A DNA stretch of 64,000 bases from Apricaphanius iberus (GCA_028564705.1 JAPXFQ010002904.1:1240001-1304000), one strand, 5' to 3'; positions 1-11,448 are shown, counted from the first letter of the stretch. Numbers and translations are program-made. The notes: a model not told the origin generated them from the letters alone.

Positions 1-639
1 TTTATGGTTCCTCATCTTCATATGTAAGCCACCTGGTACACAGGATAATATTACCACCTACAAAAAGAATAAAATGTTTATGTATGATGATTTCGCCTGT
101 AAAGATAAAACTGCAGTAAGGAAGCTGCTAACAAAAGACTTATATTCAGGGGGGTAGGGGTAACAGTAACAGTATCTCCCACTGCGTATAACTTCTGTGA
201 TTCATATCTGCTGTCACCATGACCTTTATGCAAATGTGTAATTGCCTCATCAGAGACGTCAATAACTTCATTCTGAGTGAAAAGGCTAAAAAAGGTAGAA
301 CAGAGTGAGCCAGGGTGCAGGAAGCACCAAAATAAATCTGCAGAGGAGGTGAAAAGTATAGCTTCTGAACAGGTTTGAGTGTGCAATCTTTCTCCTTTAG
401 CACTAACAAGGTCCAAGGGAGCATTTTATTAGCAGATTTAAACCATGGCTACAACTTCAGCTGATAATCATACTTGAATGAATTTAGTAGATGATTTAAA
501 CACTAAACAGAGGAGTAGCTGGAATTCTGCCAACAGAATAAGAATATAGCTGCTTTACAGTAAGAATTGCACACTATTTTTGCCTTGATCTCACATGGAG
601 AGTGCAAGGCAGTTCGCTCAACCAATCTACATGTGTTTT

Positions 640-800
640 GTGGGCTTGGAGCGCCAGTTCTTTCCCCATGTGGAGGAGTTTAAATATCTGGGGGTGTTGT
701 TCATGAATAAGGGAAAAATGGAACAGAAGATTGATAGGCAGATTGGTGCAGCATCTGGAGTGATGTGAGCGTACCGGTCGATTGTGGTTACCCAGCTTTT
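640..800 (+). pseudogene. LINE reverse transcriptase C-terminal fragment
   Basis: In one plus-strand frame the sequence reads VEEFKYLGVLF, then KMEQKIDRQIGAA, then a stop just before AYRSIVV. This is the post-catalytic part of reverse transcriptase found in many fish non-LTR elements, where the YLGV motif precedes a charged stretch and IGAAS. Nothing upstream continues the RT domain and the frame is broken by TGA, so it is a short dead fragment. The LINE clade was not determined. Confidence 0.6.
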
Positions 801-899
801 CTGTAAGCCTTGGTATCCATTCCATGTCTGACAGTCTTCAAGCTCCATTCTTGCTTGATCCTTGCTTCATATTCTTGCTCAGTTACATCTACTGTAGTG

Positions 900-1085
900 C
901 AACATGCTGGTGAAATTATGGCTGTTGTTGAGCTGACCAATCACAGGCATAAACTCTTCGTTGAAGGATAGTTAAGATATTACGCTGTACTCTGTCCGTC
1001 GTAGTGTAGGTGACGGAGAGCCCTTGCATCGACGGATAATGGCGTTGCGTCTGTCCGTTTTAACGTAGACAGAGAAGTATAAATT
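900..1085 (+). repeat. dispersed repeat, copy 1 (partner at 18375-18580, opposite strand)
   Basis: Read on the plus strand this segment matches the reverse complement of 18375-18580. Shared blocks include TGAGCTGACCAATCACAGGC, then GTAGGTGACGGAGAG, then GGATAATGGCG. The copies are diverged and coding potential is not evident. Probably part of a DNA transposon; family unassigned. Confidence 0.6.
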
Positions 1086-1499
1086 AGCCTTAATGTGTCC
1101 ATTACCTCTGTAACATCTCATCCCTTTCACTCAAGCCTTCATGGAACAGCTTAGCAACAAGCATATGTTTAACAGATATGACGTGTTGAGTCTACATACT
1201 TGGCATGACATGTGCTGAAAACATGTTTGTCTACTAAGATCTTGATTTAATTTTATAAAAATAAGAATGTTTTTATTGTTAAAATTAAGAAAAACCTTAG
1301 CTGTTTCACTGTTTCAGAGTGCCATGGAAAGAGCCCTTATTGCATTATCATCTAAAACAATTTCTTAAAAACTCCTTCACTGAAAATCATGACAAACTTT
1401 TTTTTTAATACAATCATTCATTGAGTTTTATTAGCATGTCGTATGTGAATTTTTTTCTGCAAACCCGATACCCTGCATTCGTTAGAGAAAGAAAATTAT

Positions 1500-1925
1500 A
1501 TTCAATTCAATTCAGTTTATTAAAAAGCGTCAATTCACAACAGATGTAACCTTCAGGTACTTTAAAAGAAAAGTAATTTCAGTACGATTATACAAACATT
1601 CCAATCATTTAAAAGTTTTCTATGTAGGGAATCAAGCAGATTGCGGTGAGTCATTGGCGTGAGGTTTTGCCCAGAACACGCAGAGTCCAACATTGCAAAG
1701 ATGGATTGCAAAGAGTCCACAGCAATCCCTCAGTAATCCCTCATACTGAGCAAGCATGTAGCAACAGTGGAGACGAAAAACTCCCCTTAAACAGGAGGAA
1801 ACCTCTGGCAGAACCTGACTACCGGTCAGGTAGTACCGGACCGGTTGTACCGGAGTACAACTGGTCATCTGCCACGATCGTCTGGGGGTTTGAGAAGGCA
1901 GAGAAGAGACACAAAAATGAATAAA
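1500..1925 (-). repeat. interspersed repeat with (GAATT)n tail, minus-oriented copy
   Basis: Read on the minus strand it begins near CCCCCAGACGATCGTGGCAG and runs through GGTTTCCTCCTGTTTAAGGG, a GCTTGCTCAGTATGAGGGAT block and a TACATCTGTTGTGAATTGACGC block. It ends in AATAAACTGAATTGAATTGAA. The same order of blocks is found on the plus strand at 2883-3160. A GGTAGTACCGGACCGG-rich insertion sits in the middle (about 1818-1860) and is absent from the other copy. The short 3' pentamer tail resembles tails of CR1/L2-like LINEs and their dependent SINEs; the class was not settled. Confidence 0.7.
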
Positions 1926-2882
1926 AGAACTGATGTAGGAATACTTTATATATTAAAGAAAGTAAAAAGTTGACAACAAGAAATGGAGGATGCTTGGTCA
2001 CTGGGAGTGTCATCCGAACCGATTCTCCCCATCCAGCAGGGCATTGCAGCTGAGCAGGATCCCAGACCAGGTTGAGCTTCTATGAAGGGAAAAACACTGA
2101 GAGAAAGCAAGGTTAACGATCACAATAATAGCAGAAAAAATACATCTGGAGAAAAGAGACCAGTAAACACCTGAGTCAAAAACAGCCTTTCCCTCTAATG
2201 TCATCTCAAATTGGACTGCCCACAGAAAGGCTGCATTGTTTTAACCAAGCGCTCCACCTACGCCTACAGCAGGGGTACCAACTGAGCTTATGAAAAAAAA
2301 ATAATAATAAAGACAGATTCAGAATGAAAAAATAGGTTAATAGTAAGCAATATAAAAAGAAAACAAGACATGAAGAAAAAAGATGGACCTATTTCTTATT
2401 CATAGTCGTGTTCCCCATGCCACCCCGCAATCGGTCTGTTGTTTCAAAAACCCCGACATCTGTGGTTGTCTTCTAAAAGACATCAGGAACGGGCGCAGAA
2501 AAAAGAAAAAACAGCATTTTCCATACGTTTTGACTTTGTCTGCGCTGTTTGGGTGCATTTCGTTCTCTGCTCTGTTTAAAGTAGGGGAGACTGCACCACT
2601 CTGTCCCGCCTCCCGTCCTCTTTATAGTAGCTGTTAGAGAGGCTAATAGGGAGACAAACTCAGAGAACATTACTGTCTCTTCTGAAGTAACACTTTTTTA
2701 AAGAAAAAAAAAAGTTTAATAAAAAAGCAACAAAATGCTTGGATCAAAAATAATTTACTCTGAACAGTGGTGTTAAAGGTTTCTAATCTAAAATATGGAC
2801 CTTAATGTAAAGATGTTCTGAAGAGTTTGAAGATTGTTTTATTAAGTTCCTCCTAATAAATCTTCCTCAAGAGAAAACTTTC

Positions 2883-3160
2883 CTCTGTGAGGTCTCCAAA
2901 CCCCAGACGGTCTCGGCAGATGACCGCTCATGCTGAGCCTGGTTCTGCTGGAGGTTTCTTCCTATTAAAAGGGAGTTTTTCCTCTCCACTGTCGCTTCAT
3001 GCTTGCTCAGTGTGAGGGATTGCTGAGAAGTCACGACGCAATGTTCTGTGGTTCTCTAATTCCTAAATTAAACTTTCTATTGTAATAACTCTTCTTGTAA
3101 AGTGCCTTGAGATGACATCTGTTGTGAAACGGCGCTATATAAATAAACTGAATTGAATAG
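2883..3160 (+). repeat. interspersed repeat with (GAATT)n tail, plus-oriented copy
   Basis: This is the same family as 1500-1925 but on the plus strand. Shared blocks in order are CCCCAGACG, GGAGGTTTCTTCCTATTAAA, GCTTGCTCAGTGTGAGGGAT, CATCTGTTGTGAAACGGCGC and a terminal AATAAACTGAATTGAAT. The two copies lie in inverted orientation about 1 kb apart. No ORF is supported. Confidence 0.7.
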
Positions 3161-5025
3161 ATGTCTGTGCTGTTTTGAAACAGAAAGAAATAAAACATAT
3201 TTGTCCACCCAAATGCTTAAATAACTATCATAATAATAAAACAAAAAAACTGTTAAGGTAAAGTAAGAACTTTTTTTTTTTTTTTAATCAGCAGTTGTTT
3301 GTTATTAATAATGAGTTAACTCCATGGACATGATTTATCATGATTACATATTTGGCCCATTTGTAACTCAGATTTAATATGCCAAATTAGACAAACCTTT
3401 ATCAAATTAGGTATTTGCTCTGTGCTGATATTCTTGAAACATAGAGGCCAAGGGGAACATCTAGTACTGATGGTGTAATTGGAAGAAAAAAAGCCATCTT
3501 ACGGTTATGCTAATCTCCTCCCTTCATATTTGAGGTTTTAAAAGTAGCCTACATGCAAGGAGGAATTCAAGCCAAGGACAAGAATTCAGATAGACCATCC
3601 ACCAGCAGGTTAAGTGTACAAGATCAGCTACCAGCCATCAGTTCTGTGGCTTCTGCTAAATACTGGTGCTTATCTGAATCTTTAACTTAGTTCTAACACT
3701 GCTTACAAACCAAATGCAATAGACGCCATCTAAAAGAGTGACACGCCCCCAGCTGGTCGCTTGCACATTCGCACCTTGAAGTGTGTCCAAAGTAAACTGG
3801 CCACGCTATAAAATATGCTATTTTCACGAGCGTGAACCAGAAATGTGGAAGTATCCTGGCCGGGACCACTCCTCTGGCCTCCTCCTCCTCCCTCCCTCCT
3901 TCCCTCAATCCTCCGTGAGCACCCAGTGGACACTGGTCTATGAGCTGACCACGTTAAATGTCAGGATCACTGTTGCGGGGGTAGAGCCAGTCCAGCGGCG
4001 GCGGATGGATAGATAAACACCCCGGCTCCTCGCCCAGTTTGTGCCGTGAAGGTCCAAGCTTTGCCCCGCCGACACACCAACTACCAAGCTGAGTGGCAGT
4101 CCATCTGTCTGCTGTTAGTAAAAGTTTATATGTGAGCGGCGCAGGACATGCTTTGGTGGACACAATACCAGGCCTGGGTGTCCGGGTGAGGAAGCTGTTT
4201 TGCGGCCACAACGTCTCTTTTAAGAGCAACACACAAACCACTTAAGAGCATTCCTGTCTAAATAGTTTAACCCTCTTTCTAATGTTTATTTTTTTTATTC
4301 TCTGAATAGAAATAGAAAACAGCTGGTGTCATGTAGTTTGGGGTGATTAGCCGCGATGTTTATCAGTTTACATGTCCTTCTGGGGCTGACTCCATTCAGT
4401 CAGTCCCAGCATCACTGACACCCCTCAGCTGTTATGGCACAACTTGAAGCTGTAGTTGAGATTTCTCCGACTTCTGCGTCAGACATAAAATGCAGCATAT
4501 TTTGGGTCGCGCCAGAAACGTACCAGCAGCTCTACTACTATACTATACTGCTATTTACTGGTCGCGTAAATCAGGCAGAAAAGCTTTTTCACTTTTTCCC
4601 CAGTCGCACTTAATTGCGCTCCTCCATTGACTTTACATGTAAACCGGACTCACTGGTCGCATCTATCGCATTCGGTGTGTAAGCACCGTAAAGAATAAGA
4701 AGGCGAAGTTCCTGTGTTGAGTATGTTATATTATGTATTTAGGTATGTACTTACGTATAGCATTTATTGAAGACACATTACTACTAATAAATAGAGATAT
4801 GCGCTTGCACATACTGTGGTATCATTCTTTTTTTTGGTGGTGGTCGGCGGGAGGGAGGGCACCACAAAGCATTTGTGTTTAGGCACCTGAATGGCTAGCA
4901 CCGAGCCTGTTTTGACCAGGTAGTTTTGGCTCCAATAAGCTAACAATTAGCAAGTCAGCAACAACATGACAGAACACGCTCTGTATTTGTGGGGATAATA
5001 CTGTATATCAATGCTATATTTTGTT
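3161..5025. other. no gene seen; mixed repeat-like DNA
   Basis: No splice-flanked coding exon or RNA gene is recognisable. The part at about 4490-4690, with GTCGCGTAAAT and TAAACCGGACTCACTGGTCGC phrases, looks like a teleost non-autonomous DNA transposon, but I found no second copy in the window to prove it. The CT-rich stretch near 3880-3910 is low complexity. Confidence 0.4.
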
Positions 5026-5033
5026 TTACCCAC

Positions 5034-5228
5034 GGAAGAGGAGCTGAAAAATAAATGGTTGAAATTTGTTTTTCCTGGTGCACCAGGGAAAATACTACAC
5101 TCACTTAATGATTTGTTCAGTTACTTTGAGCACAGGGACTTCATAGCTAGGACCTAACAGTACTGGCTTTGCCTCAAAGCTGGATTTCGAACCAGGATAT
5201 GTACCAAAAGGTGGAACGCCAGTTCCAA
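5034..5228 (+). pseudogene. THAP-like domain fragment, transposon-derived
   Basis: One frame reads TEEELKNKWLKFVFPGAPGK, then a degenerate middle, one stop, and then LKAGFRTRI. The EEELKxKWLxFV start followed later by QY..KAGF resembles the THAP-like zinc module of some teleost transposon-derived proteins, with the expected cysteine positions lost. A second copy of the first motif (EEELKKKWLEFV) lies on the minus strand at 59120-59243. Family assignment is from memory and tentative; the copy is clearly non-functional. Confidence 0.35.
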
Positions 5229-7110
5229 GGCTACTGCAAGTAAAAAAAATAATTTTTCACCCAATGTTTTACTTTTTAAGTGATGTGTTAAAATGCGCCA
5301 TCAAAATGAAATATACTACCTCAGATTACGAGCTACTATATGTGGCCACATCGACCCAGAGATGTAACTCTTTTAATTATTCTCAAACCTATCCTAAAAT
5401 TCAAACCACAAAGTGTAATATCAACAGGTAAATCTCTAGATAGCTAAATCTCCTGGTCTACAGTACTTACTGTGAGCCTATTTACTCATCAGCGGTGACA
5501 TTGTTGGCTTGGTCCAAGCAGGCTCTGCAGATCAGAAGAGACGACCCTCTAAATTCGCTCATAATTTTGACACATTTTTTTTATTTAATTTTAGTCTTTT
5601 GACTAAAATTTATTTTAGTCTTAGTCAAGATTTAGTCATTAGTTTTCGGCTGCTGACCTGGCTAGGGTCACAGGCTAAGTGTCTATCACAGGGTCAAAAA
5701 GTTTCATATTGCAGAACAGGTTACTGATTAAAAAAAGTACACTATATTCCAAAAAACAAGGTATACATCAATTATGTACCAAATACATTTTCAACACAAA
5801 GAAAAAAGTAAATGGACCAAAACATTGTACAAATGAATTAATAGTTAATAACCATTGGAATTAAATGTATTTTAGAAAACACTATTAAAATTAAGAGTGT
5901 GCATCAGTTGAGATCTGAAAGCAATAGTACATATTTTTATTATAAATGCAACATGATGTAATGTGGGGAACAAGCTACACAAAACTGTTAGTGATAAGGA
6001 TTTTAGTGTATTTCCCAAACGTTTACCCAAAATGTTGTTTCATTATCTAAAAGAAAAGAGACCAGCACTGTCACCTGTCAATGACCCGGCAGGGATGAAT
6101 AGGTACAGGGAATGGATGGATGGTAACAACACTTCCTGCCTGAACGACATATTCAGGGGGTTACTATGGAGGCAGTTGAAAAACTTAATTACAGCATTGT
6201 CTTACCTGCGGATGCTCATGCTGCGTGTGCACTTTTATTTATAAATAACTCATATTGTTATACAATGAAGCAAGGGGAGGAAAAAAGGCAGCAGTCAAGT
6301 TGCTTTTTTTTCTAAGCCAGGCTTGGTGCTGTACTCTGTTACCAAGCACACAGTTATGTGCATCCTCACTCAGCCACCTTACTGTCTCTTAAGTGATTAC
6401 ATCTTCATATTGGAGGCTTTAAAGCAATTATTGATCCAAATACATCAAATTGTATTAAATACTTTAGTTAGTTATGACAAAACAATGATAAAAATATTTC
6501 TAAATGCAATGAACCTAATTAAGATAGAGGTGGGAGTGAACTTTTAACAAAAACATGTAGGTCAGATGTAGACCTCTGTATTTTGGTTCTGAAGCCTGTC
6601 ATTTGTCTGCTTGACAATTCAAGATATGAGGTCTCAGTAAAAATGTAGTGTTTCTCACTGCTTACTCCTGATTACACATAAACACTTCACATCTCTTCAC
6701 TTTAACCAAAGGTCCAAAATCTAGTCTGGTTCCTTCGTTTTTTAAGAAAACATTTGCAACATGGGAAAGAAAATCTGACCATACCCAGCAAGATTTGTAA
6801 GTTATTAGCAGCAGTGTTGTTTCCCCTAACCACACAGTAAAACCAAGACATATATGTAAAGTTAAACTAAGCCTACAGACAAAACTTATGTATTTGCTAG
6901 CAAACATGCCCTTTGTTACAGTGTGGGCCTTAAATCTTAAGCACACACACTGTGTCAAACCCCCATTTGACTGTGGTCACCTCTGTCCTGGGATGCCCCA
7001 ATAAAAACAGAGTCCGCTATCTGCCAAGAACCAGTGCCAGCCACTATCAGCCATTTGTTTCGTTTAACCTTTCATATAAATGTGACAGGTAGGAGCTGCT
7101 ATTGATGCTG
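5229..7110. other. no gene seen
   Basis: AT-rich DNA without a supported gene. A short stretch at about 6075-6125 (GACCCGGCAGGGATGAATAGG followed by ATGGATGG) resembles the tail of the (GGAT)n SINE described at 19611 but is too short to call firmly. Confidence 0.4.
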
Positions 7111-7119
7111 GCAGGTAAT

Positions 7120-7358
7120 TTGTGTTTATGGGAACTTTTTTTTTCCACTGGTGTCCATAAGTGTGTGTCAGTGTAGGGTGAGGGCTGCTCTTCTCCTTCA
7201 TCCCTCTTTCACTAATGCAATGAGTTCCCGGGTCCATCAACCCACAGCCAGAAAGACCATAGTGCTGCATCAGGCCTCTCATTATTCTCTTTACTGCCTT
7301 TCCATCCTCAGCTTGGTAACAACGTGAGAGTGTAATCGCATTTGGAGCTATTGTAAGT
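7120..7358 (-). other. candidate coding exon, unrecognised
   Basis: On the minus strand a pyrimidine-rich tract ending TTTTTTTTGCAG is followed by an open frame beginning GLTIAPNAITLSRCYQAEDG and continuing through KRIMRGLMQHYGLSGCGLMD. The amino-acid composition looks protein-like rather than repeat-like. No good splice donor was found at the 3' side and no neighbouring exon was identified. It may be one exon of an unrecognised gene, a decayed exon, or chance. Confidence 0.25.
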
Positions 7359-7990
7359 CCTGCAAAAAAAAGCACATTAAGTTGTAGGGTTTTAATTTGT
7401 GAAGTTGTTCTCTGCACAGATGATTAATTCATCATATTAATGTATGCCGACAAATCTGGCAGGGGTGAAATTTAGCTTTTTTTAGGTGAGAGACAAAACA
7501 AACTGATTAAACCAACAGAAAGAGATAAAAAACCGCTCTCCACCCTAAACATATTCTCAAATATTTAATTCCGGCTTAAATGTTAAACAACTCCACATTT
7601 TATTTCTTGAACTATGTTGAAAACCAAATGATGGACTATTTAAATTTTTATTTGTAGTATTTTACTTGAAGTTATTCTGGAATATTTTAATGTCCTCTTG
7701 CCAAGTCACCCTTGTAAAAGAGATCTCAATCACTATTAGGATTTCACTTAAATAGTACAGATTCAGTTAATAAACACAATTAATCATTAATAGAAAGAAA
7801 TTCCATAACATTTCTCAATGGTCATGTAGCAGAACAATGGCTTTACCCCCACACACAGTTAATTGGAACAGCAAAAAAAACAACAAAAAAACAACAACAA
7901 AGACATACTATGAGCTGCCTCATCAACAAATTACATCAAAAAAGAAGGAAGAGAAGAGCAAGGACACTAGAATTAGCCTTGTTCCTAGCA

Positions 7991-7995
7991 GACAT
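7991..7995. repeat. target-site duplication, left copy (GACAT)
   Basis: The five bases GACAT immediately precede the left LTR (which starts TGTCATG) and recur directly after the right LTR at 11449-11453. Five-bp duplications are typical of Ty3/gypsy integration. Confidence 0.85.
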
Positions 7996-8528
7996 TGTCA
8001 TGTTTCCAGAACCAGGACTCTAGTGCAGACACACGAACGAACAGCAACTCAGGGGTTGAAATGAAAATAATTTATTGTTTGGTTGCCAGGAAAGACAGCA
8101 GGGAAACCATTCATAAAACTCAGGAGGAGCCTTCTCTACACGAACTCGGAAGAGGGCAGCGACTGGGGATGAGAGGAGACAAAGGTGAGCAGAGTAACGT
8201 GACGTGGAGAGAAGCACAAATGCAACGAGGCTTACTTGGGAAATCCGTAGGGCTTGCTCTCCGCTTGGGGAAGGACAGGGCGTGTGTGCAGGTTTTCCGG
8301 GTAACTGGATAATCTCTACCCAGAACGTGTTGATCTCCGGGGAGGATGGAGGGTGGTCAGGCAGAACCAGCTCAGCGTTGCGCAGCAGCAGCGACAAGGG
8401 AACGAGGGAGAGACAACCGACGCTGATTTCAGCGATCAGCCAGCGGAGGAACCTGGAGAGACGAGGAGGCAACCAGCCAACGGATCATGGAAGCCGATCA
8501 ATGCCCTTCTAACGAAGCGATCGATCTG
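7996..8528 (-). repeat. 3' LTR of gypsy element (5'-truncated)
   Basis: Matches 10770-11301 with about nine substitutions by eye. The element-proximal part (matching 11302-11448 of the other LTR) is missing, and homology stops near CGATCTG at 8528. The outer end, TGTCATG, is intact and abuts the GACAT target duplication. Confidence 0.9.
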
Positions 8529-8589
8529 TTGGTGGTGTGGGGGTGGTTTGTGGGGGTCTACAGTTGGGTGGTGTGTGGGTTTGTATTGG

Positions 8590-9535
8590 AGGCCGCGACC
8601 CCGGGCGCGTACATCTAAAATGCGCCGGACAGTGTAGGCGGGATGCTGTCAATGATCCGGGCGGGAGGAGGGGGTTCGGAAGGACTGGCAGAGACAGGCT
8701 TGACCTGGGAGACATGAAAAATCTGGTGCACACGGAGATGGGCAGGGAGTTTCAGACGGAGGCCTGAAGGACTGATGACTGCTTCAATGGGATAGGGGCC
8801 CAGAAAGCGGGGAGCCAGTTTCCTTGGAACCCCTTTAAAGGGGAAGTCACGGGCGGACAACCACACTAACTGGCCAGGTGTATATTGCGGAGCTGGGCGG
8901 TGTCGTAGGTCCGCGTAGTGTTTATTCATGGCTGATGAGCGTTGGAGGGCGGCCCGAGTCTGTTCCCACACTCTTCTGCAGGCTCTGATGTGCGTTCTGA
9001 CAGATGTTAAGGTTGAATTGGGAATGGAGCTGGGAAGGAGTGCTGGCTGAAACCCAAGGGAGGCCTCAAAGGGCGAAACAGCAGTAGCTGCGGAGACGTG
9101 AGAGTTGTGTGCATATTCGATCCAAGGGAGATGGGAGCTCCAGGTGGACGGATTTGCTGTGCAAAGGCAGCGAAGGGCGTTTTCAAGCTCCTGGTTGAGT
9201 CTCTCGCATAGACCGTTTGATTGGGGATGGAAACCAGATGTCAGTTGGACTCGGGCGCCGAGAGCTGTGCAGAAATCTTTCCACACCCTGGAGATGAACT
9301 GGGGTCTTCTGTCCGAGAGGATCTCGGTAGGGATGCCGTGTAACCTGAAGACGTGGAGACAGAGGAGCTTGGTGGTCCGAGCAGCGGTAGGCAATTTAGT
9401 GAGGGGAATGAGGTGGCAGGCCTTGGAGAAACGCTCGATTATGGACAGGATGACTGTTTTTCCTTGAGACGTAGAGAGTCCGGTGACAAAGTCTAAGGCA
9501 ATGTGTGACCAGGGCCGTGTTGGGATGGAGAGAGG
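8590..9535 (-). pseudogene. gypsy integrase catalytic core and C-terminal domain
   Basis: This minus-strand frame carries the integrase catalytic core of a Ty3/gypsy polyprotein: an aspartate in ALDFVTGL, a second in SDRRPQF and the glutamate in NGLCERLNQE, in the expected order. The C-terminal GPYPIEAVI and HVSQVKPV phrases are typical of gypsy integrase tails. It ends at a TAG (8615-8617); in another frame just beyond, ILDVRARGRGLQY is the start of a chromodomain, which then runs into unrelated G/T-rich sequence. The zinc-binding HHCC region lies upstream in the same frame beyond a stop at 9536-9538. Dead copy. Confidence 0.85.
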
Positions 9536-10588
9536 TTATAATAGACCGGAGGCAGGTTGATGGAGACTTTTACTCTGGTTGCACGTTGGACAAGCAGCTA
9601 CGTACCCCTTAACATCCTTGTTGAGACCAGGCCACCAGAAATAGCGACGGATGAGTGCGACGGTACGGCTGGTACCGGGATGACACGAGAACCTGGATGC
9701 ATGTCCCCACCTGATGACTCTGGAGCGAACAGAGGAAGGGACGTAGATGCGATGTGGAGGACCACCACCTGGATCCGGCTCATCGACTTGAGCACGTTGG
9801 ATTAGGGACTCAACATCCCAAGTGAGTGACCCCACAGTGCAGGATGGAGGAAGGATGGACGCAGGGGCCTCAGGTTGGACATCCGGGGAGTGTTGCCGAG
9901 ACAGGGCATTGGTGTTTTTGGAACCTGGCTTGTATGTTATGTTTAAATTAAAATGGGAGAAGAAAAGAGACCAGCGATATTGGCGAGGGTTTAATCTCTT
10001 AGCTGATTGAATGTAAGGCAGGTTCTTGTGGTCTGTCCAGACAACAACCGGGAGCTCTGAGCCCTCCAACCAATTGCGCCATTACTCCAAGGCTAGCTTG
10101 ATGGCGATAAGCTCTCGGTCACCAAGGCTGTAATTAGTTTCTGCTGGAGTAAAACGCATGGAGAAGAAAGCACAGGGGTGAAGTTTCTTGTCCTGGGATG
10201 AACGTTGGGAGAGAATGGCCCCTACTCCGGTATCTGAGGCATCAACCTCCAGGATGAACTGACACTTGACATTTGGGTAGATGAGTATGGGTGCCTCGGT
10301 GAACCTCACCAGTTCTTGGAAGGCCCGGTCTGCCGGCGGGTCCCAGGCGAACGGTCGCTTATTGGAGGTAAGTGAGGTCAGGGGGGCTGCAAGGATGCTG
10401 AAGCCTCGAATGAAGCGTCTGTAGAAAGTTGCGAACCCCAGGAACCGCTGCAACTGCTTCCTGGACGTCGGGGTTGGCCATTCTTGGACAGCTTTGATTT
10501 TCCCGGGATCAGCCTTCACTTCTCCACCCTCGAAAACATATCCCAGAAAAGAGACAGATGTTAAATGGAACTCACATTTAACATCCCG
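9536..10588 (-). pseudogene. gypsy RT (C-terminal half), RNase H and integrase zinc finger
   Basis: In one minus-strand frame, interrupted by TAA at 10082-10084 and again at 9536-9538, the order is the RT thumb region ([11 protein letters not shown]), RNase H ([12 protein letters not shown] and WTDHKNL) and the integrase HHCC zinc module (ending CPTCNQSK). The YxDD-bearing RT palm is absent: the sequence joins gag directly to RT downstream of the active site. The frame is the same as for the integrase core, so a single pol frame was present before the stops arose. Confidence 0.85.
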
Positions 10589-10775
10589 GGATAGTGAGCT
10601 TGGAACTTAGGTCGTGGATAACCCTGGTAAGTTCGTGGAAACTCTGGAGAAGGGCGGTCTGCTGCTGCTGCATGCTTTGTAAGGCTGCCTCATGACGGCC
10701 CAGAAGCACGCCCTGCTCGGAGACCGCTGAACGTAGGTGTGTCGCAGAGTCCGTTTGGCCAGATCGTTCTGTCAT
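10578..10775 (-). pseudogene. gypsy gag N-terminal fragment
   Basis: A 65-codon minus-strand frame begins with an ATG inside the last bases of the 5' LTR (MTERSGQTDS). It has a glutamine-rich middle (SMQQQQTALLQ) and stops at the junction with the RT fragment. Gag starts very close to the LTR are usual in this group. It lies in a different frame from pol. The rest of gag is deleted. Confidence 0.6.
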
Positions 10776-11448
10776 GTTTCCAGAACCAGGACTCTAGTGC
10801 TGACACACGAACGAACAGCAACTCAGGGGTTGAAATGAAAATAATTTATTGTTTGGTTGCCAGGAAAGACAGCAGGGAAACCATTCATAAAACTCAGGAG
10901 GGGCCTTCTCTGCACGAACTCGGAAGATGGCAGCGACTGGGGATGAGAGGAGACAAAGGTGAGCAGAGTAACGTGACGTGGAGAGAAGCACAAATGCAAC
11001 GAGGCTTACTTGGGGAATCCGTAGGGCTTGCTCTCCGCTTGGGAAAGGACAGGGCGTGCGTGCAGGTTTTCCGGGTAACTGGATAATCTCTACCCAGAAC
11101 GTGTTGATCTCCGGGGAGGATGGAGGGTGGTCAGGCAGAACCAGCTCAGCGTTGCGCAGCAGCAGCGACAAGGGAACGAGGGAGAGACAACCGACGCTGA
11201 TTTCAGCGATCAGCCAGCGGAGGAACCTGGAGAGACGAGGAGGCAACCAGCCAACGGATCATGGAAGGCGATCAATGCCCTTCTAACGAAGCGAACGATC
11301 TGGCGTCTGCTCCAGGTAGGCGCTCCACTTAAGACTGCTGCATCCTGATTAGGCTGAGTGCGATCAGCTGAACCTGGACAACAGGCTGCAGCTTCTGTAG
11401 GAAGAGGTAAAACAAACGCACGCACATACACACACACACATCCTGACA
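10770..11448 (-). repeat. 5' LTR of gypsy element (full length, 679 bp)
   Basis: On the element strand it begins TGTCAGGATGTGTG and ends AACATGACA, i.e. TG...CA ends inside a short inverted repeat. It is followed outward by the GACAT duplication at 11449-11453. It contains a small CA/TG-rich stretch near its start. Confidence 0.9.

Larger units (their letters stand above)
7996..11448 (-). mobile_element. Ty3/gypsy LTR retrotransposon (chromovirus-like), internally deleted
   Basis: A minus-strand LTR element is bounded by LTRs that begin TGTC and end GACA and by a perfect GACAT target duplication. In element order it holds a 5' LTR (10770-11448), a short gag start, the second half of reverse transcriptase with RNase H, integrase, the first residues of a chromodomain, and a 3' LTR (7996-8528) lacking its first ~150 bases. 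The rest of gag, the protease and the catalytic half of RT are absent, so the copy cannot be autonomous. Two in-frame stops also break the pol region. The two LTRs differ at only about nine positions over ~530 shared bases by eye, so the insertion is fairly young. A filler rich in G and T (about 8529-8600) replaces the missing chromodomain and LTR start. The chromodomain remnant suggests a chromovirus such as the sushi group; finer placement was not possible. Confidence 0.9.

Noticed and set aside
8020..8472. 150-codon minus-strand frame inside the LTR, repeated at 10794-11246
   Set aside because: It is simply an open frame within the duplicated LTR; no gag or pol motifs, and duplication is explained by the LTR pair.
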